Below are positions 1 to 7,050 of a DNA stretch of 64,000 nucleotides, piece by piece; the stretch's first letter is position 1, and the number at the start of each line of letters is the position of its first letter. This stretch comes from Flavobacterium alkalisoli (GTDB lineage: Bacteria; Bacteroidota; Bacteroidia; Flavobacteriales; Flavobacteriaceae). The notes below the pieces were generated by a model. It had not been told where the DNA came from. It saw nothing but the letters and a program-made list of their open reading frames with translations, and made no database searches. Location of the stretch: contig NZ_CP042831.1 of NCBI RefSeq assembly GCF_008000935.1, positions 1,612,001-1,676,000 of the forward strand, given 5' to 3'. The position numbers and the translations under genes were made by a program.

Positions 1-11
1 TGGCGAGTAAT

Positions 12-914
12 CTATAAGTTTTGTAATGCCTCGTCTAAATTGGGGTATTTAAAAGTAAACCCGTTTTCCTGTAAGCGTTTAGGTATTACGTTCCTGCTTT
101 TTAAAACCAGTTCGGTCTCTGTGCCTATTATCTTTGCACCCAGGTCTAACATGAGTTTGCTAATAGGAATAGCAAAAGGTGCTTTTACTCGCTTTACTAT
201 AGCTGCCATAAAATTAGTGTTGCGAACAGGGGTTGGACTAACCACATTTACAACGCCTTCTGTTTGAGTTTTGATTACAAATTCTACTGCACGCGCAAAA
301 TCATGTTGATGTATCCAGCTTACATATTGTCTGCCGTTGCCTTGTTTACCGCCCATTCCTATTTTTGCTAATTTCCTTAGCATAGGGTAAGCACCTCCTT
401 TTTTGCCTAATACTATTGAAGTGCGTAAGGCTGTTTTTAAGGTTTGGGGAGTTTCTGTCTTAAAGAAAACCTTTTCCCAGGCGCGGGCCACTTTCATAGA
501 GAAGTCAAAACCCTTGTCGCCGTTAACCTCATCCATCTGTTTGTGGTATGATCCCTTATAGATTGTAGCAGTTGATGAGTTAAGCCAGTGCTTTGGAGGG
601 GTTTTACATTGTAAAACGGCTTTGTTCAATATAGCAGTGCTGTTGATTCTGGAAGCCATTATTTCATTTTTGTTCCGCTCGTTGTACCTGCAGTTTACAG
701 ATTTGCCTGCAAGATTAATAAGTATATCACTATTTTCAAGTTCATGTTCCCATCCGCTAAAACTCTTAGCGTCCCAGTTTACATATTTGATGTTGTTTTT
801 TGTGCCCGATTTACCTCGGGTAAGAATCACAATTTCTTCGGCCTTATCTTTAAAGTATCCGATAAGGATGCTGCCGAGAAAGCCTGTCCCGGCAGCAATA
901 ACCATCTTTTTCAT
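12..914 (-). CDS. TIGR01777-family NAD(P)-dependent epimerase-like protein
   Basis: The 300-residue protein has the extended short-chain dehydrogenase fold typical of the TIGR01777 (YfcH/SDR39U1) family. A glycine-rich nucleotide loop (AGTGFLGS) lies near residues 8-15, an LINLAGKSV block near residue 66, and the C-terminal DUF1731-like tail reads TETELVLKSRNVIPKRL. The length is normal for the family, and the physiological substrate of the family is unknown. It is the last gene of a minus-strand group that starts with three small membrane proteins, 35 bp downstream of the nearest one, so it is probably co-transcribed with them and under the neighbouring GbsR/MarR-type regulator. The stop is a TAG close to the left edge of the window; the gene is complete. 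Confidence 0.9.
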   Translation of the reverse strand: MKKMVIAAGTGFLGSILIGYFKDKAEEIVILTRGKSGTKNNIKYVNWDAKSFSGWEHELENSDILINLAGKSVNCRYNERNKNEIMASRINSTAILNKAVLQCKTPPKHWLNSSTATIYKGSYHKQMDEVNGDKGFDFSMKVARAWEKVFFKTETPQTLKTALRTSIVLGKKGGAYPMLRKLAKIGMGGKQGNGRQYVSWIHQHDFARAVEFVIKTQTEGVVNVVSPTPVRNTNFMAAIVKRVKAPFAIPISKLMLDLGAKIIGTETELVLKSRNVIPKRLQENGFTFKYPNLDEALQNL

Positions 915-949
915 AACATTTTTATAATTAAAGTAAGGTGTGGTTTTTA

Positions 950-1375
950 CTAGAGAATGTTTTGTAATACTAATAGGGTATAAACCGTTGCAAAAAACAC
1001 AAACAGGGTATTCATAAAATAGCTCCCGATCTTAAAATGAAGCTTTTGCGGTATTTGATACATGGGATAGTAGGCTATTTGTGTTGCAACTTTGCCTACC
1101 CAATAAGCAGCTATCAATGCTGTAATGGCTATCGCTAAGCGACTTCCGTTTTTAAGGTCGTTTGGCAATACTATGGCAATCAGCCCGAAACTAAAATTAA
1201 GTCCCTGTATGTACCTGCCGTATGTTTTTGCAATTTCCTGATTTAAAGGTTTCAGTTTTTTCACATCATTATACCAGTCAAATACCTGATGACGGATATA
1301 AGGGTAAATAAGTGCTGTGAAAATCTGGCCTATGCCTCCCAGTACAATCAGCCAGTTTGGAATGTTTATATTCAT
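950..1375 (-). CDS. Four-helix membrane protein of unknown function
   Basis: The protein has 141 residues and about four hydrophobic segments: residues 8-25, 55-70, 78-100 and 118-138. It has no motif that I recognise. Many flavobacterial genomes carry small DoxX-like or hypothetical membrane proteins of this size, but I cannot place it in a family. It is separated by only 3 bp from the upstream membrane gene, which makes co-transcription very likely. The set of three membrane proteins plus an epimerase suggests a role in the envelope or in lipid modification; this is inference only. Confidence 0.75.
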   Translation of the reverse strand: MNINIPNWLIVLGGIGQIFTALIYPYIRHQVFDWYNDVKKLKPLNQEIAKTYGRYIQGLNFSFGLIAIVLPNDLKNGSRLAIAITALIAAYWVGKVATQIAYYPMYQIPQKLHFKIGSYFMNTLFVFFATVYTLLVLQNIL

Positions 1376-1378
1376 GAT

Positions 1379-1765
1379 CTATGGTCTGTAAACAATATGT
1401 TCTTCAGTTCTGCTTTGTCTTGCTTTTCTTTTTCCTCTAAAAAAGAAGTATAGGTTTAGGAACAGCATTATGCCTAGGTAAATAGAGAATCCGCCTATTT
1501 TGTGGCTAAGGGCTTCCACTAAACTCTGGTAACTGTCGTTACGCAAACTAAGTTTTAATATCATGAGTGCATAACCCAGATTAAGAAGGTAAAAGCCTGT
1601 TTCAAAGAGTTTGTTTGTAGCATTTGCTATTTCTTCCCGGCCTTTAAAGATATCCAGCATAAAAATCTTTCCATTTTTAAAAAGGGTGCGTGAAACTATA
1701 AATGTAAGTGCTAATGCAACAGGTAAGTAAATGGTGTAGCCGATTAAAATTTTTGTGGTTTCCAT
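1379..1765 (-). CDS. Small membrane protein, paralogue of the next gene upstream
   Basis: This 128-residue integral membrane protein has about three hydrophobic segments and a basic C-terminal tail (FFRGKRKARQSR). Its central part, around LFKNGKIFMLDIFKG then GFYLLNLGYALMIL, aligns with CYKNGNIYVLELLHG then GYYLVNIGYAAMTL in the adjacent upstream gene, so the two come from a tandem duplication. I do not recognise the family. It lies 11 bp downstream of its paralogue and 3 bp upstream of the next membrane gene, consistent with a single operon. Confidence 0.75.
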   Translation of the reverse strand: METTKILIGYTIYLPVALALTFIVSRTLFKNGKIFMLDIFKGREEIANATNKLFETGFYLLNLGYALMILKLSLRNDSYQSLVEALSHKIGGFSIYLGIMLFLNLYFFFRGKRKARQSRTEEHIVYRP

Positions 1766-1776
1766 AATGATAAAAT

Positions 1777-2127
1777 TTAGTCGTTAATAATTTTTTGAAC
1801 GTATTTGGTTAAAAGGAATATGTTAAGGTAATGCAGTATGCAAAGGATGCTTATTATTGTTGCCGACTTAATCGCTATGGTTTCTATAAGCTGATTGAGT
1901 GTGGTTATGGTTTCCCAGTTTAGTAATGTCATTGCTGCATAGCCTATGTTTACCAGATAATAGCCAACCAATAATATCCTGTTAATACGCAGGCATAGTT
2001 CCTTGTGGCCGTGCAGCAATTCCAAAACATATATATTCCCGTTCTTATAGCAAATTTTTCCTACTACCGCGATAATGTAAACTACAATGAGAAGGAAGAT
2101 GCCGTATGTAAGGATATTAAGATTCAT
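1777..2127 (-). CDS. Small membrane protein, first gene of the regulated operon
   Basis: The protein has 116 residues with hydrophobic segments near residues 5-25, 50-68 and 85-108. It is homologous to the following gene (shared core KNG-I-hL then GYYLVNIGYAAM). Function is unknown. It is the promoter-proximal gene of a four-gene minus-strand group, and a 9-8-9 inverted repeat lies 18 bp upstream of its start codon. That repeat closely matches one in the promoter of the adjacent regulator, so this operon is the probable target of that regulator. Confidence 0.75.
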   Translation of the reverse strand: MNLNILTYGIFLLIVVYIIAVVGKICYKNGNIYVLELLHGHKELCLRINRILLVGYYLVNIGYAAMTLLNWETITTLNQLIETIAIKSATIISILCILHYLNIFLLTKYVQKIIND

Positions 2128-2144
2128 AACTTATTATTTATTTC

Positions 2145-2170
2145 AAAGTTTCAGAAAAAAATGAAACTTT
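2145..2170. promoter_or_regulatory. Operator-like inverted repeat before the membrane-protein operon
   Basis: A perfect 9-bp inverted repeat, AAAGTTTCA (2145-2153) and TGAAACTTT (2162-2170), is separated by 8 bp. It has the same architecture and nearly the same sequence as the repeat at 2717-2742 in the promoter of the regulator gene. It lies between the regulator gene and the start at 2127. A weak minus-strand -7 match (AAACTTTG, 2151-2144) overlaps it. I infer a binding site for the dimeric GbsR/MarR-type protein encoded next door. Confidence 0.65.
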
Positions 2171-2188
2171 AGATTAAAAAAAATGATG

Positions 2189-2692
2189 TTATTTCATCAT
2201 CTTCATTAAAAGTTTGGTAAGCCAGTTGTCTTTATACTCTGTGGCTTTTTCTATAATGTTATCTGTTTTTAGTACAAACTCATAAAGCTTATCGGTTTGT
2301 TCTGCAAAATATTTTGCTTCTGCCGATTTTTCCTCAACTCCGGTAGAAACTTCCTTCAGTACTTTAAGCGCAGGCTTTATTTCACGCTTGCTGCGCTCTT
2401 TGGCTATTTTTATGGCAAGCTCGTCAAGATCTTTCTCGGCCGTGAAAAACTCCCTGCGTTCACCGTGCTTAAATTCTTTGTAAACAATGCCCCAGTCCAT
2501 AAGGGCACGGATATTCATACTGGCATTACCTCGTGAAATCTGTAGTTCCTCCATAATGTCTTCCATAGAAAGCGGTTCGTTACTTACCATTAGCAGTGCA
2601 TGTATTTGGGCCATAGTTTTGTTTATGCCCCATTGCGAACCTAATGCTCCCCAGGTTTGTACAAACTTATTTTTTGCTTCCTTGAATTCCAT
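2189..2692 (-). CDS. GbsR/MarR-family transcriptional regulator
   Basis: This 167-residue protein has an N-terminal winged helix-turn-helix. The segment MAQIHALL, then SMEDIMEEL and ISRGNASMNIRALMDWG (about residues 25-68), is characteristic of the GbsR-like branch of MarR regulators. A wing follows (FKHGERREFF), then a long, charged, probably helical dimerisation region to the C-terminus. The start is supported by family-typical N-terminal residues (MEFKEAKNKFVQTWG). A strong promoter ends only about 4 bp before the ATG, so the mRNA may be leaderless. An inverted repeat covering the -33 element suggests autorepression, and a matching repeat precedes the divergently organised target operon on the same strand downstream. 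Confidence 0.88.
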   Translation of the reverse strand: MEFKEAKNKFVQTWGALGSQWGINKTMAQIHALLMVSNEPLSMEDIMEELQISRGNASMNIRALMDWGIVYKEFKHGERREFFTAEKDLDELAIKIAKERSKREIKPALKVLKEVSTGVEEKSAEAKYFAEQTDKLYEFVLKTDNIIEKATEYKDNWLTKLLMKMMK

Positions 2693-2696
2693 GAGT

Positions 2697-2726
2697 CAAA
2701 GGTATAAATTATTTTTAAACTTTCAA
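2697..2726 (-). promoter_or_regulatory. Promoter of the GbsR-type regulator
   Basis: Read on the minus strand, TTG at 2726-2724, a 19-bp spacer and TACCTTTG at 2704-2697 match the Bacteroidota promoter form exactly. The -7 box ends 4 bp before the start codon (2692-2690), so transcription should begin at or within a base or two of the ATG. Confidence 0.7.
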
Positions 2727-2742
2727 AAATAATTGAAAGTTT
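2717..2742. promoter_or_regulatory. Operator-like inverted repeat in the regulator promoter
   Basis: A perfect 9-bp inverted repeat, AAACTTTCA (2717-2725) and TGAAAGTTT (2734-2742), is separated by 8 bp. It overlaps the -33 TTG of the regulator promoter, the position expected for repression. With the site at 2145-2170 it gives the consensus AAA(C/G)TTTCA-N8-TGAAA(C/G)TTT. Confidence 0.7.
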
Positions 2743-2754
2743 ATTTGTTGAGTA

Positions 2755-2786
2755 TAAAAAAACGTTGCTAATAATATTAGCAACGT
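2755..2786 (-). terminator. Rho-independent terminator of the M3 peptidase gene
   Basis: Inverted repeat ACGTTGCTAAT (2762-2772) / ATTAGCAACGT (2776-2786) with a 3-nt loop is followed on the minus strand by a T tract (2761-2755). It separates the peptidase gene from the regulator gene. Confidence 0.85.
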
Positions 2787-2810
2787 CTCTTATCGAATGA
2801 TCAAAATAAA

Positions 2811-4841
2811 CTAAGCAAGCAATCCGGCTCTTTTTAATAAAGCTTCGGGTTTAGGTTCCTGCCCACGGAAACGTTTATAAAGAAGCATTGGGTGCTCTGT
2901 ACCTCCTTTAGAAAGGATGTTGTCTTTAAATTTACTGGCGGTTTCCCTGTCAAAAATACCTTTCTCCTGAAAGTATTCAAAAGCGTCGGCATCCAGTACC
3001 TCAGCCCATTTGTAACTATAATAACCTGAAGAATAGCCTCCCTGGAAAATATGTGAAAAGGCTGTACTCATGGCATTTTCCTGTACGTCGGGATATAGCT
3101 GAGTAGGAGAGAACTGCTCAATCTCAAAACTCTTAACATCGCCTATGGCAGCCGGATCCTGTGCATGCCAACCCATGTCTAGTAAACCGAAGCTCAACTG
3201 ACGAAGGGTTGCCATACCTTCCTGGAAGGTAGCACTCTCTTTAATTTTTTCTATGTACTCCATAGGGATAACTTCTCCCGTTTTATAGTGGTGAGCAAAA
3301 AGCTCTAATGCTTCTGGCTCATAACACCAGTTTTCCATTATCTGGCTTGGTAGCTCCACAAAATCCCAATATACGCTTGTGCCCGATAGATTAGGGTAGG
3401 TAGTGTTTGCCAGCATACCGTGAAGTGCATGTCCAAACTCATGGAAAAGTGTAGTTACCTCGTTAAAGGTAAGAAGTGACGGTTTTGTTTCGGTAGGTTT
3501 GGTGAAATTACAAACTATAGAAACGTGCGGTCTTTCATTAATACCGTCTTTAATATATTGCGATTTGAACGATGTCATCCAGGCACCGTTACGTTTGCCT
3601 TTTCTCGGGAAGAAGTCGGTATAGAAAATAGCTGTTAGATCACCGTTTTCATCCTTCACTTCATAAGTCCTTACATCCTTGTGGTATTTGTCTATATCCT
3701 GAACTTCAGTAAACGAAATGCCGTATAGTTTACCTGCAATATTAAATGCCCCTTTAAGAACTTTGTCCAGTTCAAAATAAGGTTTCAGTTTTTCATCATC
3801 AAGGTTAAAAAGCTTTTGTTTTAGCTTTTCGGCATAGTATGCGCCATCCCATTTTTCAAGATGATCCAGTCCGTCAATTTCTTTGGCAAAAGCACTAAGC
3901 TCGGCAAATTCTTTTTGTGCTGCCGGTTTTGCTTTTACCAACAGGTCGTTTAGGAATGAACGAACTTTCTCCGGACTCTCAGCCATACGCTCTTCAAGTA
4001 CAAAATCGGCATGCGATTTATAACCTAGAAGGTTGGCGCGCTCATGGCGAAGTTTTACTATTTGTAATACTATTTCCTGATTGTCAAATTCATTCTTCTG
4101 AAAACCTTTTGCGCCAAAGGCCAATGCCATTTTTTTGCGCAGATCCCTGTTATCTGCATAAGTCATAAACGGCATGTAGCTAGGGAAGTCAAGAGTAAAT
4201 ACCCATCCTTCTTTTTCCATGCCCATAGCTATTTCTCGGGCTGCTTCTATGGCACCTTCCGGTAAACCGGAAAGATCTTTCTCATCTGTAATATGTAATG
4301 TAAAGGCATTGGTTTCTGCCAATACGTTTTCTCCAAACCTAAGGCTAAGTTGTGAAAGTTCTTTGTCTATTTCGCGAAGCCTTGTTTTTTTGTCTTCCGG
4401 CAGGTTAGCACCGTTACGCGCAAAACTTTTATATTTTTTATCTAATAGGGTAGCCTGTTCTGTAGTAAGGTCAAGGCTGTCTTTACTGTCGTATACTGCT
4501 TTTACCCTTGCAAACAGTTCTTTGTTTAAACGGATGTCATTGCTGAATTCTGATAACATAGGCGAAACCTCCATGGCCGTTTTCTGTATCTCGTCATTGG
4601 TTTCGGCAGAGTGGAGGTTAAAGAATATGGAAGAAGTTCTTTCCAGCATGTTGCCACTAAAAGACAAAGCTTCTATAGTGTTTGAAAAACCTGGTGCTTC
4701 AGGGTTGTTAACAATAGCATCAATTTCTTTTTTTGCTTCAGCAATCCCTTCTTTAAAAGCAGGAAGAAAATCTTCGGTCTTAATTCCGTTAAAAGGGGCT
4801 GTATCGTGTTTTGTATTAAATTTTTGAGTAAGTAAATTCAT
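2811..4841 (-). CDS. M3-family zinc oligopeptidase / dipeptidyl carboxypeptidase
   Basis: This metallopeptidase of the thimet oligopeptidase/Dcp/OpdA family degrades short peptides. The zinc site HEFGHALH is at residues 475-482 counted from the ATG at 4865, and the third ligand is the Glu of VELPSQ 29 residues after the first His, the usual M3 spacing. There is no signal peptide, so it is probably cytoplasmic. I place the start at 4841 (MNLLTQKF, 676 residues) because homologues begin this way; an in-frame ATG at 4865 would add eight residues, and both lie downstream of the promoter at 4904-4897. The gene is monocistronic, with a strong terminator at 2755-2786. Confidence 0.93.
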   Translation of the reverse strand: MNLLTQKFNTKHDTAPFNGIKTEDFLPAFKEGIAEAKKEIDAIVNNPEAPGFSNTIEALSFSGNMLERTSSIFFNLHSAETNDEIQKTAMEVSPMLSEFSNDIRLNKELFARVKAVYDSKDSLDLTTEQATLLDKKYKSFARNGANLPEDKKTRLREIDKELSQLSLRFGENVLAETNAFTLHITDEKDLSGLPEGAIEAAREIAMGMEKEGWVFTLDFPSYMPFMTYADNRDLRKKMALAFGAKGFQKNEFDNQEIVLQIVKLRHERANLLGYKSHADFVLEERMAESPEKVRSFLNDLLVKAKPAAQKEFAELSAFAKEIDGLDHLEKWDGAYYAEKLKQKLFNLDDEKLKPYFELDKVLKGAFNIAGKLYGISFTEVQDIDKYHKDVRTYEVKDENGDLTAIFYTDFFPRKGKRNGAWMTSFKSQYIKDGINERPHVSIVCNFTKPTETKPSLLTFNEVTTLFHEFGHALHGMLANTTYPNLSGTSVYWDFVELPSQIMENWCYEPEALELFAHHYKTGEVIPMEYIEKIKESATFQEGMATLRQLSFGLLDMGWHAQDPAAIGDVKSFEIEQFSPTQLYPDVQENAMSTAFSHIFQGGYSSGYYSYKWAEVLDADAFEYFQEKGIFDRETASKFKDNILSKGGTEHPMLLYKRFRGQEPKPEALLKRAGLLA

Positions 4842-4896
4842 AGTCTCGTTTAAGATTTTAAACATAAATATGTTGAAAGTTGGTCAACAATTATAC

Positions 4897-4904
4897 CAAA
4901 GGTA
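4897..4904 (-). promoter_or_regulatory. -7 promoter element of the M3 peptidase gene
   Basis: TACCTTTG on the minus strand (4904-4897) matches TAnnTTTG. I see no clear TTG at the usual -33 spacing. The predicted transcription start is near 4890, ahead of both candidate start codons. Confidence 0.55.
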
Positions 4905-4930
4905 TTCATTTTGACTTAAGGTAAAAAGCT

Positions 4931-4959
4931 ATAAAAAAAGCTGCCCAATTGGCAGCTTT
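4931..4959 (-). terminator. Terminator of the purK-purE-lipoprotein unit
   Basis: AAAGCTGCC (4937-4945) / GGCAGCTTT (4951-4959) forms a 9-bp stem with a 5-nt loop. It is followed on the minus strand by a run of T, just past the small lipoprotein gene. Confidence 0.85.
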
Positions 4960-4965
4960 ATAGTG

Positions 4966-5184
4966 TTATCCTTTTTTAGGCAAATTAGTGGACATCTTTG
5001 CTTTTATCGAATCAAGTGATTTATTCTTCGGACTTTCATATTTAGGTTCAACAGGTTCGTTTGTTTCTTCTGTTTCAACAGTAATGTCAGTATTTTGACT
5101 TTCTGTTTCGGTTATTTGCTGTGAACTTTTGCAGTTAACAAAAAGTGCTGTGGCAGCTATAAATGTGAAGAATTTTACTTTCAT
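4966..5184 (-). CDS. Small Glu/Thr-rich lipoprotein
   Basis: The 72-residue protein has a lipoprotein-type signal (MKVKFFTFIAATALFVNC; acceptor Cys at residue 18). An acidic, Thr/Glu-rich, low-complexity stretch follows, ending in a basic tail (MSTNLPKKG). It has no recognisable domain. It starts 8 bp after purE and lies before the shared terminator, so it is probably co-transcribed with the purine genes, although nothing in its sequence links it to purine synthesis. The -1 residue before the Cys is Asn rather than Gly/Ala/Ser, which is tolerated in Bacteroidota. Confidence 0.75.
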   Translation of the reverse strand: MKVKFFTFIAATALFVNCKSSQQITETESQNTDITVETEETNEPVEPKYESPKNKSLDSIKAKMSTNLPKKG

Positions 5185-5192
5185 ACTCTTTA

Positions 5193-5675
5193 TTATTTCT
5201 GTAAGCCTTCGGCAGCTTTAAGAACAGCTTCCTTAAGTTTTAATTTGTAAGCAATAATTTTATCTAAAACAGCTTTGTCATGGCTTCCCACAATTTGTGC
5301 TGCCAGTATGCCTGCATTTTTAGCTCCGTTAAGTGCTACCGTTGCAACCGGTACACCACCCGGCATTTGTAGTATAGACAATACGCTGTCCCATCCGTCA
5401 ATAGAGTTGCTTGACTTAACCGGTACACCAATAACAGGAAGCGGAGACATAGAAGCTACCATACCCGGTAAGTGCGCTGCACCACCTGCACCTGCAATAA
5501 TTACAGATATTCCGTTGTTGTGTGCATTTGTACTAAAGTCTACCAGTTTTTCAGGTGTACGGTGAGCAGAAACGATATCTACGTGTGTTTCTATACCAAA
5601 CTCTTTTAACATGTCTATGGCGTCCTGCATTACCGGCATATCCGATATGCTGCCCATTACTACAGCTACTTTCAT
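5193..5675 (-). CDS. purE: N5-carboxyaminoimidazole ribonucleotide mutase
   Basis: Class I PurE converts N5-CAIR to CAIR in de novo purine synthesis. The 160-residue protein has the family landmarks: GSISDMPVM near residue 8, the SAHRTPE loop near residue 40, AGAGGAAHLPGM near residue 61, and the GVPV and MPGGVPVATVA segments. The length is normal for a bacterial class I enzyme. It follows purK by 15 bp, the usual pairing of the two enzymes acting in sequence on AIR and N5-CAIR. Confidence 0.97.
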   Translation of the reverse strand: MKVAVVMGSISDMPVMQDAIDMLKEFGIETHVDIVSAHRTPEKLVDFSTNAHNNGISVIIAGAGGAAHLPGMVASMSPLPVIGVPVKSSNSIDGWDSVLSILQMPGGVPVATVALNGAKNAGILAAQIVGSHDKAVLDKIIAYKLKLKEAVLKAAEGLQK

Positions 5676-5690
5676 TCTTGTTCTATTAAG

Positions 5691-6851
5691 TTAGCCTTGC
5701 TGGCTTATTACTTTAATCGTGTTTTTTACTTCTTCGGCTATTTTTCTGGCAACAGTAATATCCTCATTTACTATGGTAACGTGACCCATTTTTCTGAAAG
5801 GCCTTGTTTCCTTTTTGCCATAAATGTGAGGTGTAACCCCGTCTTTATCTAAAATAGTCTCAATGTTTTGATATACCACATTTCCGGTATAACCTTCAGC
5901 ACCTACTAAGTTAACCATAATTCCGGCAACTTTGCTATCTGTGTTTCCTAAAGGCAGGTCAAGAATAGCACGCAGGTGCTGTTCAAACTGAGATGTATAA
6001 CTTGCCTCTATAGAGTAGTGTCCGCTATTGTGTGGTCTTGGTGCTACTTCGTTTACCAGTATCTGGTCATCTTCTGTCTGGAACATTTCTACTGCAAGTA
6101 ATCCTACGTGGTTAAATGCTTCCGAAACCTTTAAAGCGATAGCCCTTGCTTTTTCTGCAACATCATTGTCAATACGGGCCGGGCAAATTACATATTCTAC
6201 CTGGTTGGCTTCCGGGTGGAATTCCATTTCAACCACAGGGTATGTTTTTATTTGTCCCGACGGAGTTCTCGTAACTATAACAGCAAGTTCATTCTTAAAC
6301 GGAATCATGGTCTCTGCAATACACTGTACATTGGCAAGCCCCTCAAAGCTTTCCATAGAGCGTATAACTTTAACGCCGTTTCCGTCATAACCACCTTCGG
6401 TACTTTTCCATACAAAAGGCATACTTATTTCGTTATTTTCAACAGCAGCTTTTAATTCGGTAAGGCTTTCAAAGCGTTTGTAATCCGCAGTAGGGATGTT
6501 GTTAGCGCTGTAAAAGTCTTTTTGAGTGCCTTTGTTCTGTATCTGTTTTAAGGTTTTTGGCGACGGGTATACTTTAACTCCTTCGGTTTCCAGTTTTTCA
6601 AGAGCTTCCACATTAACAAGTTCAATCTCAAAAGTAAGTACGTCTACCTGTTTACCAAAGTTATATACCGTATCAAAATCCATAAGGCTGCCCTTAAAGA
6701 ACTTGTTACTGCCTATTTTGCATGGTGCCTCATCACTTGGGTCCAGTACATAGGTTTGTATATCAAATTTTCTGGTTTCGGTAAGCAGCATTTTTCCAAG
6801 CTGCCCGCCTCCTAAAATTCCTAACTTAAAATCAGAAGAAAAATAATTCAT
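5691..6851 (-). CDS. purK: N5-carboxyaminoimidazole ribonucleotide synthase
   Basis: This ATP-grasp enzyme makes N5-CAIR from AIR, ATP and bicarbonate. The N-terminal segment LGILGGGQLGKML (residues 10-22) is diagnostic. The ATP-grasp core contains FVWKSTEGGYDGNGV, and the later segment has VNEVAPRPHNSGHYSIEA. At 386 residues it is full length. It is the first gene of purK-purE-lipoprotein, with a -7 box (TATCTTTG) 25 bp upstream. I see no PurR box or purine riboswitch. Confidence 0.97.
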   Translation of the reverse strand: MNYFSSDFKLGILGGGQLGKMLLTETRKFDIQTYVLDPSDEAPCKIGSNKFFKGSLMDFDTVYNFGKQVDVLTFEIELVNVEALEKLETEGVKVYPSPKTLKQIQNKGTQKDFYSANNIPTADYKRFESLTELKAAVENNEISMPFVWKSTEGGYDGNGVKVIRSMESFEGLANVQCIAETMIPFKNELAVIVTRTPSGQIKTYPVVEMEFHPEANQVEYVICPARIDNDVAEKARAIALKVSEAFNHVGLLAVEMFQTEDDQILVNEVAPRPHNSGHYSIEASYTSQFEQHLRAILDLPLGNTDSKVAGIMVNLVGAEGYTGNVVYQNIETILDKDGVTPHIYGKKETRPFRKMGHVTIVNEDITVARKIAEEVKNTIKVISQQG

Positions 6852-6876
6852 TTATCGTGTTTCTTATTTTGCTGTG

Positions 6877-6884
6877 CAAAGATA
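6877..6884 (-). promoter_or_regulatory. -7 promoter element of purK
   Basis: TATCTTTG on the minus strand (6884-6877) matches TAnnTTTG and continues into TTTGC. It lies 25 bp before the purK ATG. No clear -33 TTG is visible at the usual spacing. Confidence 0.55.
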
Positions 6885-7050
6885 CTTAAAGCCGTAAAAT
6901 TATGCAGTGCTAAACGAATATTTATCGGCAAAGCTTTTTACTGTCAGAAATTTTTGGGTAATTTTTTAGTTAATTTTAGCAATTGAGCCTCAGTCTTATC
7001 TAAATATTAGTTGTAATTTAGGGTTTCTGTTTAGAGGTAAAATTAAGAAT

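Noticed and set aside
40..953. Plus-strand open frames across the TIGR01777 epimerase gene
   Set aside because: They lie wholly opposite a gene with clear family motifs and show no domain, start context or composition of a real gene.
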